From an uncultured Verrucomicrobiales bacterium (lineage in GTDB: Bacteria > Verrucomicrobiota > Verrucomicrobiia > Verrucomicrobiales > Akkermansiaceae), in the NCBI GenBank assembly GCA_937128235.1, contig CAKZMG010000106.1, positions 1-38,229 on the forward strand: 38,229 bases of DNA, in the 5' to 3' direction. Shown piece by piece: positions 18,958-26,806 of this stretch (position 1 is its first letter; every line of letters starts with the position of its first letter). The translations under genes and the position numbers were made by a program. The notes under the pieces are model-generated. The model was not told where the DNA came from. It made no database searches and saw only the letters and a list, made by a program, of their open reading frames with translations.

Positions 18958-19731
18958 GTGTACACCGACCTCGAAGCCAAACTCCATGACACCTTCTGGG
19001 AACAAGAAGACATCATCTCGGAGCTTCCCCTGTTAGAGAAATTCCACGACAAAAAACTCAGTCTAGAAATAGGCTGTGGCTCCGGCAGACTACTCCTCCC
19101 ACTCCTAGAAAGCGGGCACCCCATCGATGGAGTAGAACTCTCCCCAGAAATGGTCACCCTCCTTCACCAAAATGCCGTAGAGAAAAAACTTACCTCTAGC
19201 CTAGAGAAATCTGACATCCACACCGCAGACATCATAGATTTAAACTTAAAAAAAAGCTACCAGCGAGTCTCCATCCCAGCCTTCACCGCGCAGCTACTCA
19301 CCAGAGAAAATTTCCACAAGCTACTCAGCCAGATGCACGGCTACACCACCCCAGACGCCCAGCTCTACCTCACCCTCTTCATCCCCTGGGCAGAAATTGC
19401 TGGCGAGCTAAACGAAGGTGACTGGTATGTGGATCACGAAGCAAAACTAGGACCAGACAAAAAAATCCAAGCCCAATGCAAAACAAAATTCACCATCAAC
19501 CGCCTCTGCCAAACCCTCTCCCGAAAACACCTCTACACCGTCACCCACCCCAATGGGAATAAACAACAACACCGTTCCAGCCAAGACCTCCAATGGTACA
19601 GCTACCCAGAACTCCAGCTCATCCTCAACGCCAACGGCTGGCAAGTCAACCAACTCATCACAGATCTCCAACCCAACAAAGCCCCCCACCCAGACGCCCA
19701 CATCCTCACCATCACAGCCACTAAAATTTGA
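18958..19731 (+). CDS. Class I SAM-dependent methyltransferase
   Basis: The SAM-binding motif I is LEIGCGSGRLLLPLL (residues 36-50), followed by the acidic end of beta-2 in DGVELSPEM (about 57-65). The remainder resembles small-molecule methyltransferases with a mixed beta C-terminal part; nothing points to a substrate. The start is GTG at 18958 and the length is 257 residues. It lies 32 bases after the antiporter stop, and the CTTACCTCTA word fills part of that gap (18933-18942); another copy is inside the gene (19189-19198). Cotranscription with the antiporter is possible. Confidence 0.85.
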   Translation: MYTDLEAKLHDTFWEQEDIISELPLLEKFHDKKLSLEIGCGSGRLLLPLLESGHPIDGVELSPEMVTLLHQNAVEKKLTSSLEKSDIHTADIIDLNLKKSYQRVSIPAFTAQLLTRENFHKLLSQMHGYTTPDAQLYLTLFIPWAEIAGELNEGDWYVDHEAKLGPDKKIQAQCKTKFTINRLCQTLSRKHLYTVTHPNGNKQQHRSSQDLQWYSYPELQLILNANGWQVNQLITDLQPNKAPHPDAHILTITATKI

Positions 19732-19759
19732 ACAAAAACCGCTAACGACACACATACTT

Positions 19760-19850
19760 AACATTTAGCATTTAGGATTTAGCATGTGGTCATTTCCAGC
19801 ATGATGAAACATAAGACCTATTAGACCTATTAGACCTATTAGACCTATCT
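19760..19850. repeat. Intergenic repeat block, copy A, with 10-bp tandem array
   Basis: The block starts with alternating ATTTAGC/ATTTAGG units (19762-19784), continues through GTGGTCATTTCCAGC and ATGATGAAAC, then runs into a tandem array of about 3.5 units of GACCTATTAG (about 19815-19848). A near-identical copy lies downstream at 20411-20484, so the two flank the small membrane protein gene as direct repeats. Confidence 0.85.
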
Positions 19851-19864
19851 CCCCAACCCCAGCC

Positions 19865-20419
19865 ATGCCCACCAAGCCAACAGAAGAACAACCAGAAACT
19901 GACCCACGCGCAGGAGCCAGCCCGCTCAAGCGCATCTTCGACTCACCCACCAAATCTGTGGTTGAGCCGGAAAAAGAAATCCGTTTCACTCGCTCTGCCC
20001 AAGCCTCACTCTTCTTCTTCCTCGGCATCATCTGCACCATGATCTGCATCGGCACACTTTTCAACGAGTATGTCAACTGGGGACCCTGGCACGCGGACTT
20101 TAAAGCCTACTGGTGGATGAGCCTCATCGCCCTCATCCCGGCAGCCATCTTCATCCGCATCGGCATCCACTGTGTGCGCCACGCCTACATCATCCTCACC
20201 CCCATGGGAATAGAGCTTTTCCCCTTCTGGAAACCTCAGAAAAACCTCCAAGTCATCTTCTGGTCAGACATCGATCACGCAGAATTCTCCGGTCACACTA
20301 TGACCCTCCATTACAACCCAGAAGAAACCGCAGGCATAGTCTCCAGCCTCAAGCCCATCGGAAAACTCAACTACCCGCTCCTAGAAAAAGCCATCAACGG
20401 AAGACTCTCTAACATTTAG
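19865..20419 (+). CDS. Small membrane protein with bacterial PH-like domain
   Basis: The 184-residue protein has a polar N-terminus of about 45 residues, two membrane segments (about 48-67 and 84-104) and a C-terminal soluble part beginning HAYIILTPMGIELFPFW, with VIFWSDIDHAEF and MTLHYN. Two helices followed by this beta-rich arrangement resemble bacterial PH (bPH) domain proteins. Function is unknown. The gene is isolated between two copies of an intergenic repeat, and its last codons (AAC ATT TAG) are part of the downstream copy, which suggests that the repeat supplied or overwrote the 3' end. Confidence 0.75.
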   Translation: MPTKPTEEQPETDPRAGASPLKRIFDSPTKSVVEPEKEIRFTRSAQASLFFFLGIICTMICIGTLFNEYVNWGPWHADFKAYWWMSLIALIPAAIFIRIGIHCVRHAYIILTPMGIELFPFWKPQKNLQVIFWSDIDHAEFSGHTMTLHYNPEETAGIVSSLKPIGKLNYPLLEKAINGRLSNI

Positions 20420-20500
20420 GATTTAGCATTTAGCATGTGGTCATTTCCAGCACGATGAAACACCGAGCATAAGACCTATAAGACACAGATGACCTATCCC
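20411..20500. repeat. Intergenic repeat block, copy B
   Basis: It shares the ATTTAGC/ATTTAGG units, TAGCATGTGGTCATTTCCAG and a CACGATGAAACA segment with the block at 19760. The order of the ATTTAG units differs by one swap and only two partial GACCTAT units remain (20473 and 20491). The first bases overlap the stop codon of the preceding gene. Confidence 0.85.
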
Positions 20501-20520
20501 ATCAGCCAAAGCCACAACCC

Positions 20521-20723
20521 AAGTTCCGTTTCATCAACCCAGCTCCGTAATTTCCGTGTCTTCCGTGGTCAAAAAAAGCACAACCCAAGCACACAACCTA
20601 AGAAAAATTCTGTCCCTTCTGTTCATTCTGTCTAAAAAAAATCCATCAACCCAAGGCTCCATCGTCCACCACATTCGTGAAAATTCGAGTAGATTCGTGG
20701 TAAAAAAATCCATCAACCCTAGC
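20521..20723. repeat. Three phased-repeat modules (CACGGAA, ACAGAA and CGAA types)
   Basis: Read on the minus strand, three modules each hold three short units spaced about 8-12 bp apart: CACGAATC.ACTCGAA..TTCACGAA (20673-20701), ACAGAAT.AACAGAA.GGACAGAA (20609-20633) and CACGGAA.ACACGGAA..TACGGAG (20542-20570). On the plus strand the modules are separated by A-runs and a repeated CATCAACCC-type spacer (20533, 20643, 20712; a shorter AACCCAAG at 20583). Such elements occur between genes in many environmental bacteria and give spurious TTEDTE-type translations; their function is unknown to me. No gene is supported here. Confidence 0.8.
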
Positions 20724-20734
20724 CCCAAACACAC

Positions 20735-21451
20735 ATGAAAATCTCACTCAAAAACCTCCCAGTAATCCTCCCCCTCACCTGTCTCACCATCTGCTACTGT
20801 GCACCCACTGCTACAGAAAAAACTGTCCCCCCCATCACCAAAATCACCCCTCCCCAGTTCACCACACTTCCCACCTCCAGCAACCCAAAATACGCTGCAG
20901 CTAACCTCATCGCCATCAGTGAAGTGGATCCCACTATCGTAGTAGATCTCCAATACACGCGACCCACCAACGTAGCCAAATCACCACTTTACCCGCAGAA
21001 ATTTCCCGCCCTCCTCAGACCAGAAACCGCACTCCGGCTCAAGCACGCAAACGACATCGTCAAGAAATTTGGCTTTCGCATCAAAGTCTGGGACGCCTAC
21101 CGCCCGCCCTCTGCTCAGTGGAAACTCTTTGACGCCTCCGGCAGAGACGAGCGCTTCGTAGCCAACCCAGCAAGCGCACCATCCCAGCACTCTTGCGGCA
21201 CCGCAGTGGACATCACACTCGTCACCAAAAGCGGCAAACCAGTCCCCATGCCCACCGGCTTCGACTCCTTCACCCCCCAAGCCAGCTCCTACTACCACCA
21301 CACCGACAAAACCATCGCCAAAAACCTAAAAACCCTTCAATACGCCATGCACCAATCCGGCTTCCACCACCTCCCCCGCGAATGGTGGCACTACATCGAC
21401 ATCAACTACAAAAAATACCCCAGCACCATCCCATTGAATAAAATTCAGTGA
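20735..21451 (+). CDS. VanX/DdpX-like D-alanyl-D-alanine dipeptidase (M15D), exported
   Basis: This is a zinc dipeptidase of the VanX family, cutting D-Ala-D-Ala or related D,D-dipeptides. Visible motifs: DLQYTRPTN (71-79), DAYRPPSAQW with Arg123, SQHSCGTAVDITL carrying zinc ligands His152 and Asp159, and REWWHY with catalytic Glu216 and ligand His219. The active site is complete. Residues 1-20 are hydrophobic and end LTICYCAP, a signal peptide or weak lipobox, so the enzyme is probably periplasmic and serves peptidoglycan recycling rather than vancomycin resistance. No vanH/vanA partners lie nearby. Length 238 fits the family with its leader. Confidence 0.85.
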   Translation: MKISLKNLPVILPLTCLTICYCAPTATEKTVPPITKITPPQFTTLPTSSNPKYAAANLIAISEVDPTIVVDLQYTRPTNVAKSPLYPQKFPALLRPETALRLKHANDIVKKFGFRIKVWDAYRPPSAQWKLFDASGRDERFVANPASAPSQHSCGTAVDITLVTKSGKPVPMPTGFDSFTPQASSYYHHTDKTIAKNLKTLQYAMHQSGFHHLPREWWHYIDINYKKYPSTIPLNKIQ

Positions 21452-21534
21452 GAAGTAGTGAATAGTGAGACAAGCTAACAATCTATCTTCTCCCTTAAAA
21501 ATCACTTCAAAAATCAAAACCCAACTACTCAAAA

Positions 21535-21954
21535 ATGAAACTATTAATATTAACGTTAACCTACCTAAGTACTATCACCTCCATATTGGCAGATATTAAC
21601 ATCAGCGGCAACATCAGAAAGTCTGGTAACTATAAAATCGAAGGCGAAATGCCTCTCTCTGAAATCATTGACCTTGCTGGTGGTATTTCTATATTTGGAG
21701 ATAGCGTAATTGTTTATCGTGATGATGCCAAAGCTGGACATATACATGTCTTTGCAGGCTATCGTCGCCTAAGTGATAAAATGAAATCTTTTACAGTAAA
21801 AGACGGTGATATTATTCATGTCGGAGGCAAGGCTCCATTTGGTATTGATATCCCAGAGTTCATTACAAATGCAGCAAAAGCAAAGAACAAAACGTGCTAC
21901 AAAATTGAATACCGTTCTTTCATCCTAATAGAAAAAGAGAACAAACCAAAGTAA
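21535..21954 (+). CDS. Small exported protein with a single SLBB-like domain
   Basis: The signal peptide (about 1-19) ends SILA. It is followed by INISGNIRKSGNYKIEGEMP, then LSEIIDLAGGIS, which matches the soluble-ligand-binding beta-grasp (SLBB) pattern of polysaccharide export proteins, and later FTVKDGDIIHVGG. The domain occupies most of the 139-residue protein; there is no Wza-type export domain and no lipobox. Base composition is lower in GC than the upstream genes and the dispersed octamer is absent, as in the next three genes. A role in binding a sugar polymer is inference. Confidence 0.7.
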   Translation: MKLLILTLTYLSTITSILADINISGNIRKSGNYKIEGEMPLSEIIDLAGGISIFGDSVIVYRDDAKAGHIHVFAGYRRLSDKMKSFTVKDGDIIHVGGKAPFGIDIPEFITNAAKAKNKTCYKIEYRSFILIEKENKPK

Positions 21955-22107
21955 CGAAACAATGTGATTTCGATTTCCTACGCTATCAATAATTCATTCA
22001 GCCTAAAACTAGAATCACACAACCATCACAGAAAAACCTGAAGATACTACCATGAATGACAAGCATGATAAACTTCTGCATAAGAATTTAACCTAAAAAA
22101 TCACTTG

Positions 22108-22133
22108 CACCGAATATAATACCGTATATGGTG
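22108..22133. promoter_or_regulatory. Imperfect 26-bp palindrome over a TATAAT box, candidate toxin-antitoxin operator
   Basis: CACC at 22108 mirrors GGTG at 22130, with further matching pairs inside. A TATAAT hexamer (22115-22120) lies within it, 23 bases before the toxin start. RHH antitoxins usually bind such sites and repress their own promoter. No good -35 box is visible 17 bases upstream. Confidence 0.4.
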
Positions 22134-22143
22134 TTAATTCAGA

Positions 22144-22455
22144 GTGAGAGTAGTGATTGATACGAATGTAATAGTGACTGGATTACGCTCCCAAAAAGGA
22201 GCTGCGTTTCGAGTCTTGAAAGGCGTTAGTAGCGGTTTAATTAACCCCGTTGTGTCTCAAGCTCTTTTTCTAGAATATGAGGATGTCCTTATGAGACCGG
22301 GGATGCTGCCTAGTCACATGCCACACCAAGCAGTAGCATCTGGATGCATTCCTATCATAACCAACAACTTAAAAGATTTTCTTCCTGCTTCCAAATTTGG
22401 AGTCAAAGTGATGACCCCACGGGAGCTTCTATCCAAACTCAACCCTACAGAATAA
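22144..22455 (+). pseudogene. PIN-domain toxin with internal deletion
   Basis: The N-terminus VVIDTNVIVTGLRSQKGAAF and LEYEDVLMRPGMLP match the PIN toxins usually paired with HicB/RHH antitoxins. The C-terminus VASGCIPIITNNLKDF and VMTPRELL match as well. Between MLP and VASG only about seven residues remain, where relatives carry about 35-40, including the helix with the conserved DxKDD-type acidic residue. Of the four acidic metal-site residues, D6, E44 (or E46) and D78 remain and the third is gone. The frame stays open at 103 residues. It is probably a dead or weakened nuclease. Start is GTG at 22144; the antitoxin begins one base after the stop codon. Confidence 0.7.
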
Positions 22456-22456
22456 A

Positions 22457-22717
22457 ATGCCTACATTAAGTATTAGATTACCAGATTCACTTCACCGCGC
22501 TGTGAGTGAACTAGCCGAGACCGATCACGTTTCTATGAATCAGTTCATCGCTTATGCTCTCACTGAAAAGGTCTCATCAATAAGAACGATTGAATACCTC
22601 AAGCATCGAGCAGCTAAAGCAGATATGAAAGATTTTGATGCTTTGCTTCAGATGGTTCCTTCTACAGAGCCAGAAGAATATGATCGAGTTCCAACAACAA
22701 AGAAGGATAAAAAATAA
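22457..22717 (+). CDS. Ribbon-helix-helix antitoxin (HicB/CopG-like)
   Basis: The first 45 residues, PTLSIRLPDSLHRAVSELAE and then SMNQFIAYALTEKV, form a typical ribbon-helix-helix DNA-binding fold. The acidic C-terminal tail would wrap the toxin. One base separates it from the PIN toxin, in the toxin-first order usual for this PIN/HicB-type pair. The antitoxin appears complete although the toxin is not, so it may persist as a regulator. It probably binds the palindrome at 22108-22133. Confidence 0.8.
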   Translation: MPTLSIRLPDSLHRAVSELAETDHVSMNQFIAYALTEKVSSIRTIEYLKHRAAKADMKDFDALLQMVPSTEPEEYDRVPTTKKDKK

Positions 22718-22729
22718 ATAAGAAGGTAG

Positions 22730-23149
22730 ATGCAATCAGATCGAATACCAACATTAGCAGCAGTTTTGCAAACGATTAAGTCTGGAGACCAGGATTCTAC
22801 CTACGATATTATCGATAGGGTTCTAGTAAGTTCTAACGATGCATCTAAAGTCGATACTCTCAACAAATTGCTTGTCACATCTGGGCATCATAGACATCAA
22901 GAAGTAGCATTTGAGTTACAACAGTTGGGATTGGATTCTACTATACCCTATGTTAAGCAAGCTTTGGACATGGGCTTCGACCACCTAGAATATACAGCCT
23001 CAGAAGACGGTACGATTGCTAAGTGGTATAGTCATCTACTCAGTTCCATAGGATCGAAGAGTGCTATTGAGCTGATTCGTGAATACTCTGACTCTACGAA
23101 TAATGAGGTGGCTAAAGAGATGCTATATCGCTTGAAACGAATTACCTAG
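22730..23149 (+). CDS. Small helical-repeat (HEAT-like) protein, unknown function
   Basis: The 139-residue product is entirely helical, with repeats such as TLNKLLVTSGHHRHQEVAFE, IPYVKQALDMG and SAIELIREYSDSTNNEVAKE that resemble HEAT or armadillo units. There is no signal peptide or membrane segment, so it is cytoplasmic. It starts 12 bases after the antitoxin stop and shares that region's lower GC, suggesting that it is the third gene of the toxin-antitoxin operon. Small HEAT proteins are often immunity or adaptor proteins, but nothing here proves that role. Confidence 0.65.
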   Translation: MQSDRIPTLAAVLQTIKSGDQDSTYDIIDRVLVSSNDASKVDTLNKLLVTSGHHRHQEVAFELQQLGLDSTIPYVKQALDMGFDHLEYTASEDGTIAKWYSHLLSSIGSKSAIELIREYSDSTNNEVAKEMLYRLKRIT

Positions 23150-23261
23150 AGAGAATCAATCACTACAGGATATAAATTTATCTGAACATTGCTTTTCAGT
23201 TGGTATGAAGTAGGTTACCTGCACATCGCTAGTCACCCTATCTTTACTCATATCTCGTTGA

Positions 23262-26200
23262 ATGACACCTACTGACACTGAAGAGTCCTCTCAGACACAG
23301 TCCTCTGCTACTAAGCTACCCAAGAAACGTCGCTGGTTGCGGCGGATGGGTTGGTGCGCCCTTGTGCTTGGGGTTATTGCTTTTCTTGCAAATGGAATCG
23401 TGGCTCGCAGGGTGGTGGAGCATTATCTCAATCAGAGTTTGGAAGATCAGGGGCTGACGGGGACGGTGGAAGTCAGTGGCTCAATCTTGACTGGATTTGA
23501 GTTAAAAAATCTGCGCTACTCTGGTGAGCAAGGGATTCAGTCATTGAACATCGATCACGCGGTGGTCGATTATCAATTGATGCAGCTCATTGATTTAAAA
23601 ATAGACCAAGTCAAGGTTACCAACCTTCATACCGAGATCGATATTGCTAAATTTCCGCCTAGCGAAAATCCTGAAAAATCTCCCGACTGGAAAACCCAGC
23701 TTGAGGAACTAAAACCTCTTATCATGCATCCTGAGATCCATCTCAATGACCTGGATGTCACTCTGCTCAATGATGGGCAGAAAATTCTAGAGACTAAACT
23801 TGCAGCTATTGAACACAGTACAGCGTCTGATAAAGTATCATTGAATCAATGGGTAGTGACAGGTAGTGAGAAGCTCAGCAGCCCTGAGCAATCGGTCTCT
23901 CTTACTTGGAAAGAGGGATATGTTCTATTAGATCGCATGAGCGTCTTACCCGAGTTGGCTGTTGAGGATGTTAAACTTGATTGGAAATCTGCTCTCCAAG
24001 GCAACGCCAGCGTGAATTATCAGGATGCTGTGATCACTATAAGTTACGCTGAAAAATCTACGCTCTCAATGCAGCTCAGCGAGGGTGAAATTCACTCTGA
24101 TGATGTTCTTCAAACATTAGCTTCATTAGGAATTAGCTCCGAGAAATTCGATGCAGAAGCTGTCATTAATGAACTTGATTTCAGCATACCGGCAACTGAT
24201 TTAGAGAAACAAATTCCTTATTGGGACATCAAAGGAATGATTGGAATCAAGTCAGCTCGCTGGGAGTCATCCACTGCTAAAAACGCTAAACTAACCTTAT
24301 CTCAGCAAGATGAAACCTATCAGCTAAGGCTAGATGGAATAGCGCTCAACACACCGCTGGAGTTAGACATCAAAGGAGATTGGAGTTCCCCTGAGTTAGC
24401 GAATTGGTGGGAATCCACTTCAGCAAAAGCTACTTTCAAGACAGAGGTGAATGACGGGATCATCGCACTTATTCCTGAATTAAAAAATCTCCCGGATGGG
24501 CTAAATGTAAATCAGACTAAGATCAGCGGAGAAATAGAAGCTAGCCTAACAGAAACCAAGTTTGAGGTGACAAATAGTGACCTAGAAATCAGTGGTCTCC
24601 AGGCAAAGGAAAAATCTATACCAACACTTTCTCTTTCTTCATCCTATATAAATGACGGTATTAGTTTTAACCTCAAACTTAAAAAATCTGATCGTTTTTT
24701 GATTGATGGTAAGTTTTCTCCGAAGAGCCAAAAGTATGCTGCTAGTTTCACTGCTGAAACTACTGTAAAAGAATCGCCATGGCTCAATGCCCTTGCAGAA
24801 ATCTTCCATTCCCCTGTTGCCCTCGATAACAAGCTAGATCTGAAATGGAATGGAAACGGAGACTTAAAAGCGAACACTCACCAAGGTAGTTTAAACGCGA
24901 CTGACCTCAGCATTTCACAGCAAGGGCAAGCCCCAGCAACCGTCCAACTCAAGGGCAGCTATGACTTTCCTAATTCAATAGATATTACATCCTTCAGCAC
25001 AACCCATGAGGAGCTGTCTGCCGAGGCATCACTACTGTGGGATGGGAAAGAAATTTCGATCCGCAACTCTGAAATCAAACGTGATGGTGAACGCATCGGC
25101 AGCATCAAAGGCAAGCTCCCCTTTTCTGCTGAGATTGATACGAGTAAGAAATTTTTCGCTCAAACTCAGGCATGGAATCTCCGCATCGATACAGAAAAGC
25201 TCCTCCTTGAGCGCATGGCTGAGCTGTTCTCTATCCCAGAGGATGTGGGTCTAACAGGGACATTTCAAACCAATCTAAAAATAACAGGAAGCCCGCATAC
25301 TCCACAAGTGAATGGTAAGGTCAATGCGGATAATATTAATGATCATTTCGGGCTGGGGCTTGATAAAATTTCAATCAACACGAAGCTCACCACTCAGGAC
25401 AAACTACTCAATATAGAAGGCAAGCTCCTAGAGCAAGGAACACAGAGAATGATGCTGGATCTAGAACTTCCATTCACTCCGCATCAATGGCTAGAAGATG
25501 ATAACTTGTTAGAATCGATTCAGAAGAACTCAAATCTTAAAGGCACAGCGGAAATAAAGCAATTACCTCTCGGAAGATTTGCTAAGCTCATCCCCGAACT
25601 CGAAAAACTGAATGGTCAGTTAGATGCTAAAGCGGAATTTCAAGGCACCATCGCTGAGCCTAAGTATAAGATTAACTTCCAAGCTGACCTCCCCATCGTA
25701 AGCTTAAAAAATGCGGGTGTGGACGACATCACTAATATAAACATCAAGGGGACACTGGATCAGACGATGATTCTCAATGGCGAGATTGACGCTAAGATCA
25801 ATGGAGGAAAATTTACCACTCTGTTGAAAGTAGATGTTAATGATACTGAGAAGCCAGTATTTGACATCAGTTTAGTGACCGATCACGCGCTCATTTACCG
25901 AGATGATGTCTTAGCGATGCGAGCGAATGCTAAACTTAATCTCAAAGGCACGATGGATGATGCGGTGATCACAGGAGACGTAGGGATACTAGAATCTCTC
26001 TTTTATAAAGACGTGGATCTTATCCCCATCGGTGTCCCCTCTGCCTCTATTGGAAGTGTTAGTCTGCCGTCAATAGATACAAAAAAGAAACAGACCTTGC
26101 CAATTCCTGCACCATTTGATCAATGGAAACTAGATCTTAGGCTGAAGACCATTGACCCCATATTGATACGAGGAAATGTAGGTAGTGGTAGGATAGAGGG

Positions 26201-26786
26201 ATCGATCAAGGTAGCTGGAACACTTGCTAAACCAAGCCTAGATGGCACTCTCTATGCTAAAAAAGTGAGAGCTAAATTGCCTTTCAGTGTGTTGAGCGTG
26301 GATAATGGTAAGATTATTTTTAGTCCCGGAAACGGCTTTATCCCAAGCTTAGATATACGTGGCACATCGCAAGTAGGCGTGCATAATGTGAACCTCTTTG
26401 CTTATGGCTTAGCTGATAATCCCAAGATAGCTCTGAGCTCATACCCTGCTCTTCCTGAAAATGAAATCATGACTCTTCTGGCCACGGGGGCGACGAATTC
26501 AGGCTTAGCAAATCGCGATGTGGCTACGTTTAAAACACTTCAGATTCTACTGTTAGAACTCAAGCAGAGAAGCGACAGACCAGACGGGAATCGACTGTTT
26601 AGCAGGATACTCTCTGGTGTAGAAGACCTGGACCTCAAGGTCGGTGAAGTGAATGAGCTTACGGGTGAAAAGTATGCTTCTGCCACAGTTGAACTTCATC
26701 GCCGCTGGTTCCTAACCGCACAGATCGACAACAATCAACCACCACAGACGAGAGGGTTACTCATCTTTGCTCTACGGTTTGAATAA
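23262..26786 (+). CDS. tamB: TamB-like translocation and assembly module protein
   Basis: The 1174-residue protein has one N-terminal membrane anchor (about 28-48, after KKRRWLRR) and then a very long beta-rich periplasmic region with repeated K..G and L..D..GK strands, the bridge-like build of AsmA/TamB proteins. The C-terminal ~350 residues match the TamB (DUF490) domain: GSIKVAGTLAKPSLDGTLYA, then SLDIRGTSQVG, ALSSYPALPENEIMTLLATG and a terminal FALRFE. It precedes a TamA/BamA-like gene by 20 bases, so the pair likely forms an inner-to-outer membrane bridge for outer-membrane protein insertion or lipid transport. One octamer copy is at 25250 and another at 26550. Confidence 0.85.
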   Translation: MTPTDTEESSQTQSSATKLPKKRRWLRRMGWCALVLGVIAFLANGIVARRVVEHYLNQSLEDQGLTGTVEVSGSILTGFELKNLRYSGEQGIQSLNIDHAVVDYQLMQLIDLKIDQVKVTNLHTEIDIAKFPPSENPEKSPDWKTQLEELKPLIMHPEIHLNDLDVTLLNDGQKILETKLAAIEHSTASDKVSLNQWVVTGSEKLSSPEQSVSLTWKEGYVLLDRMSVLPELAVEDVKLDWKSALQGNASVNYQDAVITISYAEKSTLSMQLSEGEIHSDDVLQTLASLGISSEKFDAEAVINELDFSIPATDLEKQIPYWDIKGMIGIKSARWESSTAKNAKLTLSQQDETYQLRLDGIALNTPLELDIKGDWSSPELANWWESTSAKATFKTEVNDGIIALIPELKNLPDGLNVNQTKISGEIEASLTETKFEVTNSDLEISGLQAKEKSIPTLSLSSSYINDGISFNLKLKKSDRFLIDGKFSPKSQKYAASFTAETTVKESPWLNALAEIFHSPVALDNKLDLKWNGNGDLKANTHQGSLNATDLSISQQGQAPATVQLKGSYDFPNSIDITSFSTTHEELSAEASLLWDGKEISIRNSEIKRDGERIGSIKGKLPFSAEIDTSKKFFAQTQAWNLRIDTEKLLLERMAELFSIPEDVGLTGTFQTNLKITGSPHTPQVNGKVNADNINDHFGLGLDKISINTKLTTQDKLLNIEGKLLEQGTQRMMLDLELPFTPHQWLEDDNLLESIQKNSNLKGTAEIKQLPLGRFAKLIPELEKLNGQLDAKAEFQGTIAEPKYKINFQADLPIVSLKNAGVDDITNINIKGTLDQTMILNGEIDAKINGGKFTTLLKVDVNDTEKPVFDISLVTDHALIYRDDVLAMRANAKLNLKGTMDDAVITGDVGILESLFYKDVDLIPIGVPSASIGSVSLPSIDTKKKQTLPIPAPFDQWKLDLRLKTIDPILIRGNVGSGRIEGSIKVAGTLAKPSLDGTLYAKKVRAKLPFSVLSVDNGKIIFSPGNGFIPSLDIRGTSQVGVHNVNLFAYGLADNPKIALSSYPALPENEIMTLLATGATNSGLANRDVATFKTLQILLLELKQRSDRPDGNRLFSRILSGVEDLDLKVGEVNELTGEKYASATVELHRRWFLTAQIDNNQPPQTRGLLIFALRFE

Positions 26787-26806
26787 ATCGCTTCCATAAA
26801 TTTACA

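Noticed and set aside
19812-19850. Short tandem repeat as a CRISPR array
   Set aside because: Units are 10 bp with no unique spacers, and no cas genes are near.
20521-20723. Repeat modules as a CRISPR array or integron attachment sites
   Set aside because: Repeat units are only 6-8 bp, modules differ from each other, and there is no integrase or cas gene.
20534-20734. 66-codon minus-strand frame ending in TTEDTEITELG
   Set aside because: This is the known type of spurious translation of CACGGAA-type repeats, not a gene.
20735-21451. VanX-like gene as a vancomycin resistance determinant
   Set aside because: There are no vanH, vanA or regulator genes nearby, and the protein has an export signal, unlike cytoplasmic VanX.
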